Positions 55,527 to 64,000 of a DNA stretch of 64,000 nt are shown in pieces (positions within the stretch are counted from its first letter, which is position 1; each line of letters opens with the position of its first letter). The position numbers and the translations under genes were made by a program. The notes beneath the pieces are model-generated. The model searched no databases and was not told the origin of the DNA. It worked only from the letters and a program-made list of their open reading frames with translations. Source of the stretch: Xiphydria camelus (lineage: Eukaryota > Arthropoda > Insecta > Hymenoptera > Xiphydriidae); assembly GCA_963678675.1 (NCBI GenBank), contig OY783199.1:12762708-12826707 (forward strand), given 5' to 3'.

Positions 55527-56626
55527 TGGTCTTATGCAATATTGGCACAACTCAAAAAAATTGCCTTTTTGGGATTTCTGGTACATCCTGTATGAGATTT
55601 ATTCTGCTTTAATATGCAAGAACGGCCCTTTCTTATTTGTAAACCCAATCGCTAGATGGCACGATATGCCGTTGTGCAAATCGCGAAACACGGCTGCCTG
55701 TAATATTGAATACCGGCACGACTTCAGTTGTCACGGAGTCTTTGTGAGGGAGACACTGCACATGCTTTGATACAGCGAGAAATTTCAAAATCTTTAAAAC
55801 GTGGTCCCATTTATACGCCTCAACAATATATTGCCTTAATGAGAACAGCAAAGAAAAAAGGAAATCCCTATAAGGTGCACGAATTGAGTTTTCAGTAATT
55901 TTTGGGTTTTAAAGCCCTAGCTAATAAAGCATTATCTTCAGGGTTTACTGATACAAACAATGAGAACGTAAGGATTTCTGACATTTCAATTCGCCGTGTT
56001 TCTAGAGATGCCCCCCAAAAAATACTATTTAAATATAGCTTTGCCCAAGCCGAGTTTGGTGAAATTAATATGAATGAAAAAAAGAGAAACACCAGAGGTA
56101 TTGGATCTTCATCTAATGTTGGTGCGGAAGTTTTAAGGAATCTCTATCAAAGTCAATTAGGTATTGACAGCAAGAAGATAGAAGCACTAATGAAATTAGT
56201 GGAGAAGAACGTTATTTCTAAATTTTACGGACAGTTTAATAATAGTCTTTAATTTTTTAAAGTCGATAAACAGTTATTTTTTTCTTTTTATTATGTTTAT
56301 GTCAAAGTTAAAGAATGTTCTTATGTTTTGTAATATTTTTGATGAATAAAACGTTTTTTTTTGCAAAAAATCCTTTTTTTTATGCAATAGTGGCATAACT
56401 TCCACAATGTTTAAGTAAAATATACTTTTTTTTTGTAATATTATAGTTTTAGAGAACAACTATTATTATTTGACACTAACAATAATATTGTTATATAATT
56501 CAGTAAAAAAACAAACAATATCTAAATTCCGTTATGAAACACAGCAAATAATGTAATACAAAAAATCTCAAACCGTGTTCCTGAAAAATATGGATTTTTG
56601 AGTTGTGCCAGTATTGCATAAGACCA
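55527..56626 (+). mobile_element. 1.1-kb TIR element with a GGQNKN-family remnant
   Basis: The inverted ends TGGTCTTATGCAATAYTGGC continue to ACAACTCAAAAA, with TCGA on both sides (55523-55526 and 56627-56630) as the likely target duplication. It contains the C-terminal piece of a transposase-like gene (55749-56252). Confidence 0.75.
55749..56252 (+). pseudogene. GGQNKN-family (DUF7869-like) C-terminal remnant
   Basis: The frame reads GDTAHALIQREISKSLKRGP, IYTPQQYIALMRTAKKKGNP, YKVHELSFQ, a TAA at 55896-55898, then the same frame FLGFKALANKALSSG, DAPQKILFKYSFAQAEFGEI and IDSKKIEALMKLVEKNVISK, ending at 56252. The GD-AH, Y-PQQY, KVHEL and FKYSF boxes match the C-terminal half of this family as I know it, from a different subfamily than the genes at 38618 and 43244. 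The GGQNKN box itself is lost. Confidence 0.6.
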
Positions 56627-56880
56627 TCGACATGTAACCTTAGATATATCTAGATTATAATCATATCGCATTATCATTTTTAAATTCGATGACTCGTTAA
56701 TGAAAAGCAAGGAGTATAAGTAAATATAGTAGTTTATATCAATAAATATAATACCTCTACTAGCGCATTCGATAGTTTATTAATATTCAATACTGTTCGC
56801 GCAGCAGCTGTGGAGACGGGATCGCGTGAAATAAACAAACGCGGTAGTCATTAGTTGGCCGATTAATTCGGATTACTATA

Positions 56881-56997
56881 GGTCTGTTCCATCAGCACTC
56901 CCGGACAGTCGCGGGATTTCCGGCGCATGCGCGCTACGATTTTTCGCGCAGAAAAGTCCCGTCCCGCGACTGTCCGGGAGTGCTGATGGAACAGACC
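56881..56997. mobile_element. 117-bp perfect-ended palindromic MITE
   Basis: GGTCTGTTCCATCAGCACTC and onward (36 bp) is inverted without mismatch at the right end. GC-rich centre. Confidence 0.88.
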
Positions 56998-57002
56998 TTA
57001 TA

Positions 57003-57245
57003 TTTGAGGGGGTCAGTGGAAAAGTGGTACAAGTCACAATTTGGATTATTTGAGTTAACTGCAAAAATGCGGTAGTTAAAGTAAATATCTGTTTAGAAAA
57101 AAAAGTGGTATAAGTGGCAACCATACCATTATACACTTATACCATTTTTTTTCGAAACAGATATTTACTTTAACCATGCATTTTTGCAGTTAACTCAAAT
57201 AATCCAAATTGCGACTTGTACCACTTTTCCACTGACCCCCTCATT
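57003..57245. mobile_element. 243-bp palindromic MITE
   Basis: Almost fully palindromic around 57124: GAGGGGGTCAGTGGAAAAGT and GGATTATTTGAGTTAACTGC recur inverted. It directly abuts the preceding MITE. Confidence 0.88.
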
Positions 57246-58387
57246 TGATAGAAATACAACGCTCGCGTGGTCGAGGCATCACAGCGAGGGGAAGAACACA
57301 AAAAGCGCATGCGCGTACAACCGCACGTGGCATCGCAGCGACGCCTAATCGATAACGGCGCGAAAGATCGTACCTATTCAAATCAACTCCAACATATTGT
57401 ATTAAATACAAGAAATAATTATTATCCATAAAATTCTGAACGCTCGTGGTTGATTAACGGAATGAACTTTGCGTTAGCGATTTTGAACAATGATAAAGGA
57501 TGCGGAAATAACATGCTCACAGTATTGATAACTCGTTTTTGAAACTCTACTGATTTTTCAATTCTATACCTGGAAAACCTCATCTCTTTGAAGTATTGGT
57601 TTGCCGCTGTAGGTGTAACTAATTTCGTGATCATCGTGCTCAGTTGATCGCGAACAGGTTTAAATAAGAATTTGAGTATACTTCCAACTCTAATTTCGAC
57701 CTGCTGGACCTCAAACAAAATTGAAACTCTATTTCCAGCCTCATTATTCTACATAACAGACGTTTTGATGAAAAGTCATTGCAATTTATAAATAACCAGT
57801 TTCAAAAATTCCAAAATTTGCTATATTATAACAAACCTATTATTAGATTTATAGAATTTTACCAGCTGAATATTACTGATAGTATTACAGAGAATAGTTT
57901 ATACTTTATATTAGTACACAGTTATATGGAGAATATCAAAGTGAACTATTATCTCTCTCTTTCTTTGCTTTTAATTTATATTCACTTTTATAACCCCGAT
58001 AGCAAAGCGTGCATTTGCACGCTAAAAGCACGCAGTGACACGTAGTGGCATCACCGTACTGTGTTCGTGAGACCCAGTGTTTAAACTCAGTGTAGTCACG
58101 GAGCCTTAATGACGTGCAAACATTTCGTAAATTTATTGTGAATGCATTGTGTTCACAAAATTTTTAAATTAAAAAATAACAAAATTGATATAATAATGAT
58201 GTTTCAAACAATGCAAATTGTACTGAATTATTCCATAAATAATGAATGATTAATTATCGTAATCGCTACTGTTTTAAAAAAGAAAGTCAAATTATTTTAT
58301 AAAATTTAATAAGAAGAACCTTCGAGAGTAGTCACTGTCATGTTCGGTTTCTATATATGACTGGAGTTGACCGACACCAATATTGAA
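57246..58387. other. Unassigned sequence
   Basis: A 98-residue minus-strand frame (57422-57718, FEVQQVEIRVGSILKFLFKP onward) and an 88-residue plus frame (57779-58045) have no recognised motif. Part of the material inserted in the Tc1 element. Confidence 0.35.
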
Positions 58388-58485
58388 GAGTCGGTGGCTC
58401 AATTGGTAGAGCGCGAAAGCATTCCCAGTTTCGAAGCAGCTCGTCCTAAAGACCGCAGGTTCGAGTCCCGGTAGGGTATGAAAAA
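58388..58485 (+). repeat. tRNA-derived SINE head
   Basis: Perfect A box TGGCTCAATTGG (58395-58406) and B box GGTTCGAGTCC (58458-58468), 63 bases apart as in the copies at 6239 and 17958-18038. It is better preserved than those. The wide spacing and lack of a paired acceptor stem argue against a working tRNA gene. Confidence 0.65.
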
Positions 58486-58673
58486 CAAACCGAAACCACT
58501 AGGGGGGTTGGCGGCAGGTAGCAGTGTAAAGTCACTGCGTGCGTTCCCTTTTTAGACTCGGGAAGTGTCTTATTGGAAGACAATTACAGTGTCTAACATA
58601 TTAAGACGGTATTAAACGTCTTAAAAGTGACCTCAAGTTTTAAAACATGTAGGTGTCTTAAAATAAGACGGCT

Positions 58674-58757
58674 GAGTTAGTAGTGAAACTAGTCGAAGGT
58701 ATGCCCAGAAGGTGTGAGGCCATACTCGAAAATGATGGCGATTACACGACTTACTAA
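58674..58757 (+). pseudogene. Tc1 transposase C-terminus
   Basis: VKLVEGMPRRCEAILENDGD, YTTY, stop at 58755-58757. This matches the MPRR / YT-Y ends of Tc1-type transposases. It completes the gene begun at 51586. Confidence 0.7.
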
Positions 58758-58995
58758 ATAATTACGCCGTGTAAAATGTGATATACTTTCATGTAAAAAA
58801 AGTTACAAACAAATATCTTTTGTACTTAAAAAAAAATCGCGTACCTACACGTTCTTCTGTCACAGACTGTATATAAAAAAACGGGATATTTCAGGATGTC
58901 GTCAAGGTAACATTCCTTGTAAAATGTGATACAATTCAAGCTAGTCAACGCTAACTTGCGTGTCTTTTATCCAAATTCGTGTATGTCTTTTTCAG

Positions 58996-59103
58996 GTTTG
59001 TGTGAAAATGGACATGCCTGACTATGGAGGCGGCGGCGGTAGCCCTGGAAGCCCAGAAAGGCATCACTGCTCCTCAACGACGCAACCGCTAGGAACTCCC
59101 GAA
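58996..59103 (+). CDS. ERR: Estrogen-related receptor, second coding exon
   Basis: The acceptor TCTTTTTCAG ends at 58995; the donor GTGAGT starts at 59104. 36 codons, phase 0 on both sides: VCVKMDMPDYGGGGGSPGSP then ERHHCSSTTQPLGTPE. SPERHHCSSTT matches the SPERQLCSSTTS segment of Drosophila ERR, as I recall it, just before the DNA-binding domain. The exon follows in frame from 6707-6865. The next exon, coding the zinc-finger DNA-binding domain, is not found up to 64000. Confidence 0.85.
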
Positions 59104-61010
59104 GTGAGTTTTTCCTAACCAAATGAACGAAACAATCTATAAGATGATGCTGAATATTACAGAATATCAACGCTATACGTTTGTCACATTATACAGAAGA
59201 AACTAATAATCATATCAAAATGAATGAGTAGTTCATTACGAAATTCTCCAATGGCAGTTATTTTTTAAATCCTGATTCGATCCTCGAGAGCAATGCTGCT
59301 TGGTGATTTTGACGTTCCTTCTACTTTTTATAGTTCTTTTCCCTACTCCGAAGAAACCAGAAGAGCAATTTATAAATGCCATTAGGATTTTTTTTTTTTC
59401 ATTTTCAAATCCTCTAGTGGCGTCTTCTTTTACACTTTTTAAAATGAATTCTTGTTTCGAAATTATTCGCAATTTTTCCTATATTTTGCTAGTCATATAA
59501 TATTTCGGCACGTTATAGCATAGAAACTACAAAGACAATTTACAAATATAATTAAATTACTGAAAATGTTCGTAATGAACAAATAACTGCTCGCGCTTAT
59601 TTTGATATAATAATTAGTTTCTTGTGTATAACGCGACAAATTTATAGCTGTGATATTCTACAATCTTTTTATTATAGCATCGTTATACATATATAAGACA
59701 ACTTGACGGCTGGTCACTTACAGAGATAATCAGGAAATTCGGAAATTATGCGTAATTCCGGATTTCTTGAAAACTCCGTTCGTTTCATTTATAAATATAG
59801 AAATTTGTTTATCGGTGAAATTTCTATAAAGTTTTAGTAAATCTTATTTTACAAAATTTAAAATTTTCGTGATTGTTCGATTTTTTTCCTGTAAAGGAAG
59901 AAATTAAAAGTGATATGCCAATAAAAATATATTAACAAAAAATGGGATTAAAGAAATCCATCTATACATAGACTTTAAATTTTTGGTCAACAAAATTAGA
60001 ATTCGTAACGATGAAAACTAGAAATTGTACGGGAATTTTATTTTAAAGTTTGAATAACCACTCTTTAAAGAGACACATTAGTGTAGAAATTCTTAATAAT
60101 AAAAGGTGGCTTTATTCGATGCACTTTCATTCAAAGGCCATTAACAGTAAATGCATATGGGACGTTCCACACCAGATTGACAAGCCTCTGATCCTCACCC
60201 TTGCAGATTTGCTTCGCGATATTTTTCAGTTTTATACCTACTTTAAAAGGTCTAGTGTTTTAAATAGATTTTTTTATTATGGCGTTCATGAATTATAAAT
60301 TGTTTAAGACTTACCAAAAAACGCAATTTTTTTTAAAACTAAAAAATTCTGAAAATCATTTCGGAAGTTACAACTAGCGTAAAACTCGTCCGCTATGATG
60401 AAAAAATTAAAAAAGAAAACTGGAGGCCTTTTAGAGTAAACACAACTCGGGAAAATATCGCGAAGCAAATCCGCTATGATGAGAATCTGATACTTGTCGA
60501 TATGGCGTATAACGACCTATCTTGTAGTTATCTCTCTCGTTCAGTGCAAATAAATTATATAATTAAAAAAGTGTTTTAAAAATTGATTGAGATAATTTTA
60601 CCTATTAAACAGATTTAAAAAATGCTTTACTCTTGTATTTATAGTTTTTGAGAAAAAAAAACAGGAACCCAAAAAGAAGTATTTTGGTATTTTGTTTACA
60701 ATCTTCCTCTAGTAGAACTGACTATATATTTAGTTCCAAGCATGAAATAGCAATTTTTGACATAAAATGAAAAAGAAACTCATTGCCAGACAAAATTGGA
60801 TCATTAGAAAAGAAGTTAGACTACCCACACACACACACAATACACTGACGTAGATTATCTGTATATTCTACGTCAATTTGTATACGTATGTATGTACCAG
60901 ATACGTAAGTATAGGTAGATTTGTTGTATAGGACAGGGCTGAATGACCGGCTAATCTACATTAATTATACTTATAACGGAAACGTAGAATATATATGTAT
61001 TGTAACGACG
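59104..61010. other. Start of the next ERR intron, AT-rich
   Basis: No coding exon. A (CA)n tract at 60826-60842 and a short hairpin TGACGTAGA / TCTACGTCA (60845-60880). The following transposon occupies the rest of the window. Confidence 0.5.
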
Positions 61011-61282
61011 CACATACAGGTATTTGATCCTAAAAGCTGGCCATAAATCATTTTTGTGAAATTGTGGATATTCGAAAACAAAATGCTCATTTATATAGCT
61101 AAATGTACCGCGCATCATTTAGTAGCCACTACTTTTTATTCGACTCCCGCGCTGCCCTCTAGCGTCAGTCGGAAGTTACATTTCGCTTGAGGTGACATTT
61201 GAATTGTCGATGTTTCTTTCTATGTGTTCTCACAATACTTATTATTATTGAGTGTTTTGACATTGTACATAAAGTATTTGTG

Positions 61283-64000
61283 ATGGATCCGTCAAAACCT
61301 GGTATGTACTTGCATGTTAAAATAAAATAACATAAAAAGTTTTTGACATTAAGTGTTTCGAACACAATCTTTAACTTCTAAGCATTTCTATACTATTAAT
61401 TATACATAGAATTGAAGTAGGTATTGATTGAAAAAGACATTTAATAAAAAAGTTGCTGCGGAATAGTGCGGATGTATTTTTAATTATTTTTTTAATAAGG
61501 TAAGTGAATACAATATGCCCACACTAAGCGATTTTTTTTTGTCAACAAGGTAATGTTAAATAATAAGTAATAGCAATTATTTCATGACAAAGTTCAACAT
61601 GTTTATAACCTAAAAAAAATAGTTGCCATGGAAAATAAATTTGAAATATTTTTTATCCAATTTAAAAAGAAAGTGTAAATGGCCATATTGCCAACACGGT
61701 ATTGGCAATTATGACCATGTATGAGAAAGTCGAAAATTATTTTTAATAAATTACTTATTGCTAGTGAAATACTTATCTATATATATAAAAATCAATGTTT
61801 GTCTGTCTGTCTGCCTTCCTAAACCGTTCATCCGATTGCGATGAAACTTTGGGGAATGGTTGGACGTATACCCGCGAAGGTTTCTGAGTTTGTAAATCTT
61901 ATACAGGGTGTTTAAAAAGTCCGCTTGCTGCCATCTTTCACAAAAAAAACTAATCTACGGCCTGTGCGCATATTGCAAACATGCGCATATTGTATTCTCA
62001 CCTACCTCAGATAGTGTACATTAATAAAAAAATGCAAATAAAAATCATTGATGGCTTTTTCTTTTAGGTCCGTCTGGTGTCAAATTCTTATCCCGGAGAG
62101 ACATTTATAATATAGTAAGCGGTTCACGGGAACCAAGTTTTGATAAAAAGTTGGCCCATATGGAGGAAACTGTTATTAATAAGTTATGTAAACATGAAAA
62201 TCAACGAAAATCTTGGAAACATAAACTAACAGTGATAAAGCATCAATTTAAATCCAGATGGCAAGCAGCATCTAGAAAGAAAGACGTGTTTGAAAAAAAC
62301 AACAGTGATTGGCTCAATTCAATGACCTCATTGCAATTGCCTAATACAAGTACCTATGTCTCACTATTGTTTAATGGATATAAATTTATCATTTTTGTCT
62401 ATGTAATAAACGCTAAAATATAATAATTTTTTATAGAGACAAGTCCAGGCTGTCCTGAAAAAACGTTTGCAGAATCGAGTGAAAGAAGCAAACGCCGAAA
62501 AACTGAAGAACTTCGGTTAGATAGTGTTGAAAAGCTGAGTTATGCGACTCAAATGAAACTTCGCGTTTCAGGAAATTTAGCCGCATCAAATGTTGTAAAA
62601 GATTTAACAAGAAGTCCAACACGAGCCCAAAAGTACAGATCAGCTTTTAGAAAGAGTAATGAGGAAAAGATTATTCAACTGTCCAGTTTAGAGGCCCTAT
62701 CTATGTATGTAGAAGCTGGTTTAACAGGAACACAATATGAAATAATCAGATCAAACAAAAAGAAGTTGTATCCTTGTTATTCCATTCTCCAGAGAGCTAA
62801 AACCGATTGCTACCCTATCAATGAATCATACAGAGTTACTGCTACGTGTGCCGAAATAAATTTACAAGACTTACTGAATCATACTGCTTCAAGATTAATT
62901 GTGTATTTAAAGGAAGTTGTAGCTACGTTAATTGAAGATGAAAAACAACAAATGGAGTTGATCTATAAATGGGGATGCGATGGATCGCAACAAGTGCAAT
63001 ATAAGCAGAAATTTGAATGTGAGATGGACTCAGACGCTAATATTTTTCAGAGCTCCATGGTACCATTGCAATTAGTTTGTGGTAAAAACAAAAAAGTTAT
63101 TTGGCATAATCCGACGCCTTCATCGCCACGGTACTGTAGGCCCATTAGAATAAGATTTCTACAAGAGTCTGTTGATATTACAAAGGAAGAGATTCAGTAT
63201 GTGAAATCTAAAATTCACGCTCTCTCGAGCCCACGGAATTTGATGGTACGAAAGTAACCCATACTATGCTTTTTACCATGGTCGATGGCAAGGTATGCAA
63301 CGCAGCAACACATACAACATCCACTATGAGGTGTTACATATGTGGTGCCACATCCAAGGAGTTTAATGACTTATCGAAAAGGCAGGATGTCAAAGAGGAA
63401 TCATTACAATTTGGTCTTTCGATACTGCATGCCCGAATAAGTTTTTTTGAAAACCTTTTGCATTTATCGTACAAACTACCTCTCAAGAAATGGCGGTTAA
63501 CAACGCAATCTGATAAAGATGCAGTAAAGGAAAGAAAAAAGAACATTCAGGAAATGTTCAAAAATGAGATGGGTTTAATTGTGGATGTCCCTAAAGCCAA
63601 TTTCGGTAACTCTAATGATGGCAATACTAGCAGGCGATTTTTTGCGAATCATGAACTATCTGCGTCAATAACTGGCATAGATTCAAGTTTAATATTTAGG
63701 TTTAAAATAATCTTGGAAGCCTTATCGAGTGGACACAAAATCAATGTAGAAAAATTTAAAAGATATACAAGAGAAACTGAAGAACTATATGTTCAGTTAT
63801 ATCAGTGGTATCCAATGTCCCCGAATATTCATAAGATTCTACGACACGGGGCAGAAGTAATTTCATCGGCCCTGCTTCCTATCGGTCAGCTGTCGGAAGA
63901 GGCTGCAGAAGCCCGTAACAAGCATTTTAGAGAATACAGGCTAAATTATGCTAGAAAATTTTCCCGAGAAACATGTAACCTGGATGTTATAAACAGACTC
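61283..64000 (+). pseudogene. RAG1-like/Transib transposase, frameshifted, partial
   Basis: DDE transposase of the group from which the RAG1 recombinase core derives. Exons in matching phase: 61283-61301 (MDPSKP), 62068-62349 (GVKFLSRRDIYNIV through LNSMTSLQLPNT; weak donor GTACCT) and 62437 onward. Catalytic candidates: Asp at 62979 (KWGCDGSQQ), Asp at 63284 (TMVDGKVCN), Glu at 63907 (SEEAAEARNKHFREYR). Also SPRYCRPIRIRF, a RCYICGATS zinc knuckle, and NDGNTSRRFF. These follow RAG1 in order (CDG; YDEK then YICTLCDAT; GNE-GNKLFRRFR). A one-base frameshift lies near 63236; the frame is then open to the edge. The intron holds a DINE-1 fragment. Confidence 0.8.
61775..61915 (+). mobile_element. 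Helentron/DINE-1-type 5-prime fragment
   Basis: TATCTATATATATAAAAATC then TTTGTCTGTCTG and CCGTTCATCCGATTGCGATG, matching the start of the element at 40825. It lacks the 3-prime hairpin and CTAGT. It lies in intron 1 of the RAG1-like gene. Confidence 0.75.

Larger units (their letters stand above)
51426..58869 (+). mobile_element. Tc1-like element enlarged by nested insertions
   Basis: The TIRs CAGTCTGTGWCAGAAGAACG (51426 and inverted to 58869) are flanked by TA (51424-51425 and 58870-58871). The transposase N-terminus is at 51586 and its C-terminus at 58674-58757. The 6.9 kb between (about 51810-58670) is later insertions, bordered by AAGAC/GTCTTA-rich sequence. The element ends about 125 bp before the second ERR exon. 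Confidence 0.78.
6866..58995 (+). other. ERR: Giant ERR intron (52,130 bases)
   Basis: Bounded by the donor GTAAGA at 6866 and the acceptor TTTTTCAG ending at 58995; both flanking exons are phase 0. It holds nearly all the transposons listed here, on both strands, and no other exon that I can link to ERR. The size is inferred from homology of the two flanking exons, not from a transcript. Confidence 0.8.
61011..64000 (+). mobile_element. RAG1-like/Transib transposon, left part
   Basis: Contains a spliced transposase gene (61283-64000+) running off the edge. A candidate left terminus is CACATACAGG at 61011, preceded by CGACG (61006-61010). Transib ends begin CAC and its 5-bp duplications are CG-rich, so this fits. 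The right end is outside the window and cannot be compared. Confidence 0.6.

Noticed and set aside
58388..58485. Functional tRNA gene
   Set aside because: A and B boxes are good, but spacing is too wide, no paired acceptor stem is seen, and related copies lie in repeats.

Overview
The window is insect nuclear DNA: AT-rich, intron-bearing genes, and dense with class I and class II transposable elements (TEs). The only host gene I recognise is the estrogen-related receptor (ERR), a nuclear receptor. Two phase-0 coding exons on the plus strand (6707-6865 and 58996-59103) match the conserved N-terminus of insect ERR. Between them lies a 52,130-base intron. The DNA-binding and ligand-binding exons must lie to the right of the window. 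A parasitoid wasp or another hymenopteran is plausible, but the sequence does not settle the order.

Almost everything else is transposons, many nested. 1-6600: a dead Tc1 element, foldback elements, a TTAA-flanked MITE and a tRNA-headed composite repeat ending 135 bp before the first ERR exon. 7645-10949: a DNA transposon whose 770-bp inverted repeats encode the transposase's C-terminal zinc finger. 10953-14893: two foldback elements built of tandem repeats. 14910-17699: an apparently intact Kolobok-type transposon. 17704-26413: an inverted copy of the composite repeat, minisatellites and a 2.8-kb palindrome. 27469-28500: a possible LTR with a duplicated exon-like block. 29720-30095: a GC-rich series of hairpins with one shared loop and differing stems. 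30128-34105: a Jockey-clade LINE (minus strand) split by a TTAA element.

34152-37218: a TIR element with nested mariner and other MITEs. 38618-40516: an intact 611-aa spliced gene of an insect repeat family carrying a C-GGQNKN motif (I recall DUF7869). 40825-41215: a Helentron/DINE-1-type element. 41500-47381: a CXC-domain gene relic split by a 5.2-kb long-TIR transposon that carries a second, decayed member of the GGQNKN family. 47521-50454: palindromic MITEs. 51426-58869: a Tc1 element expanded from about 1.5 kb to 7.4 kb by Harbinger-like, unclassified and third GGQNKN-family insertions. 61283-64000: a spliced RAG1-like/Transib transposase gene with one frameshift, cut by the right edge.

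Only the two ERR exons can be tied to host function. The transposon genes are self-serving units stacked inside ERR introns. The most notable objects are the RAG1-like gene, the intact GGQNKN-family gene with direct rather than inverted ends, the covarying hairpin series, and transposons whose inverted repeats contain coding sequence.
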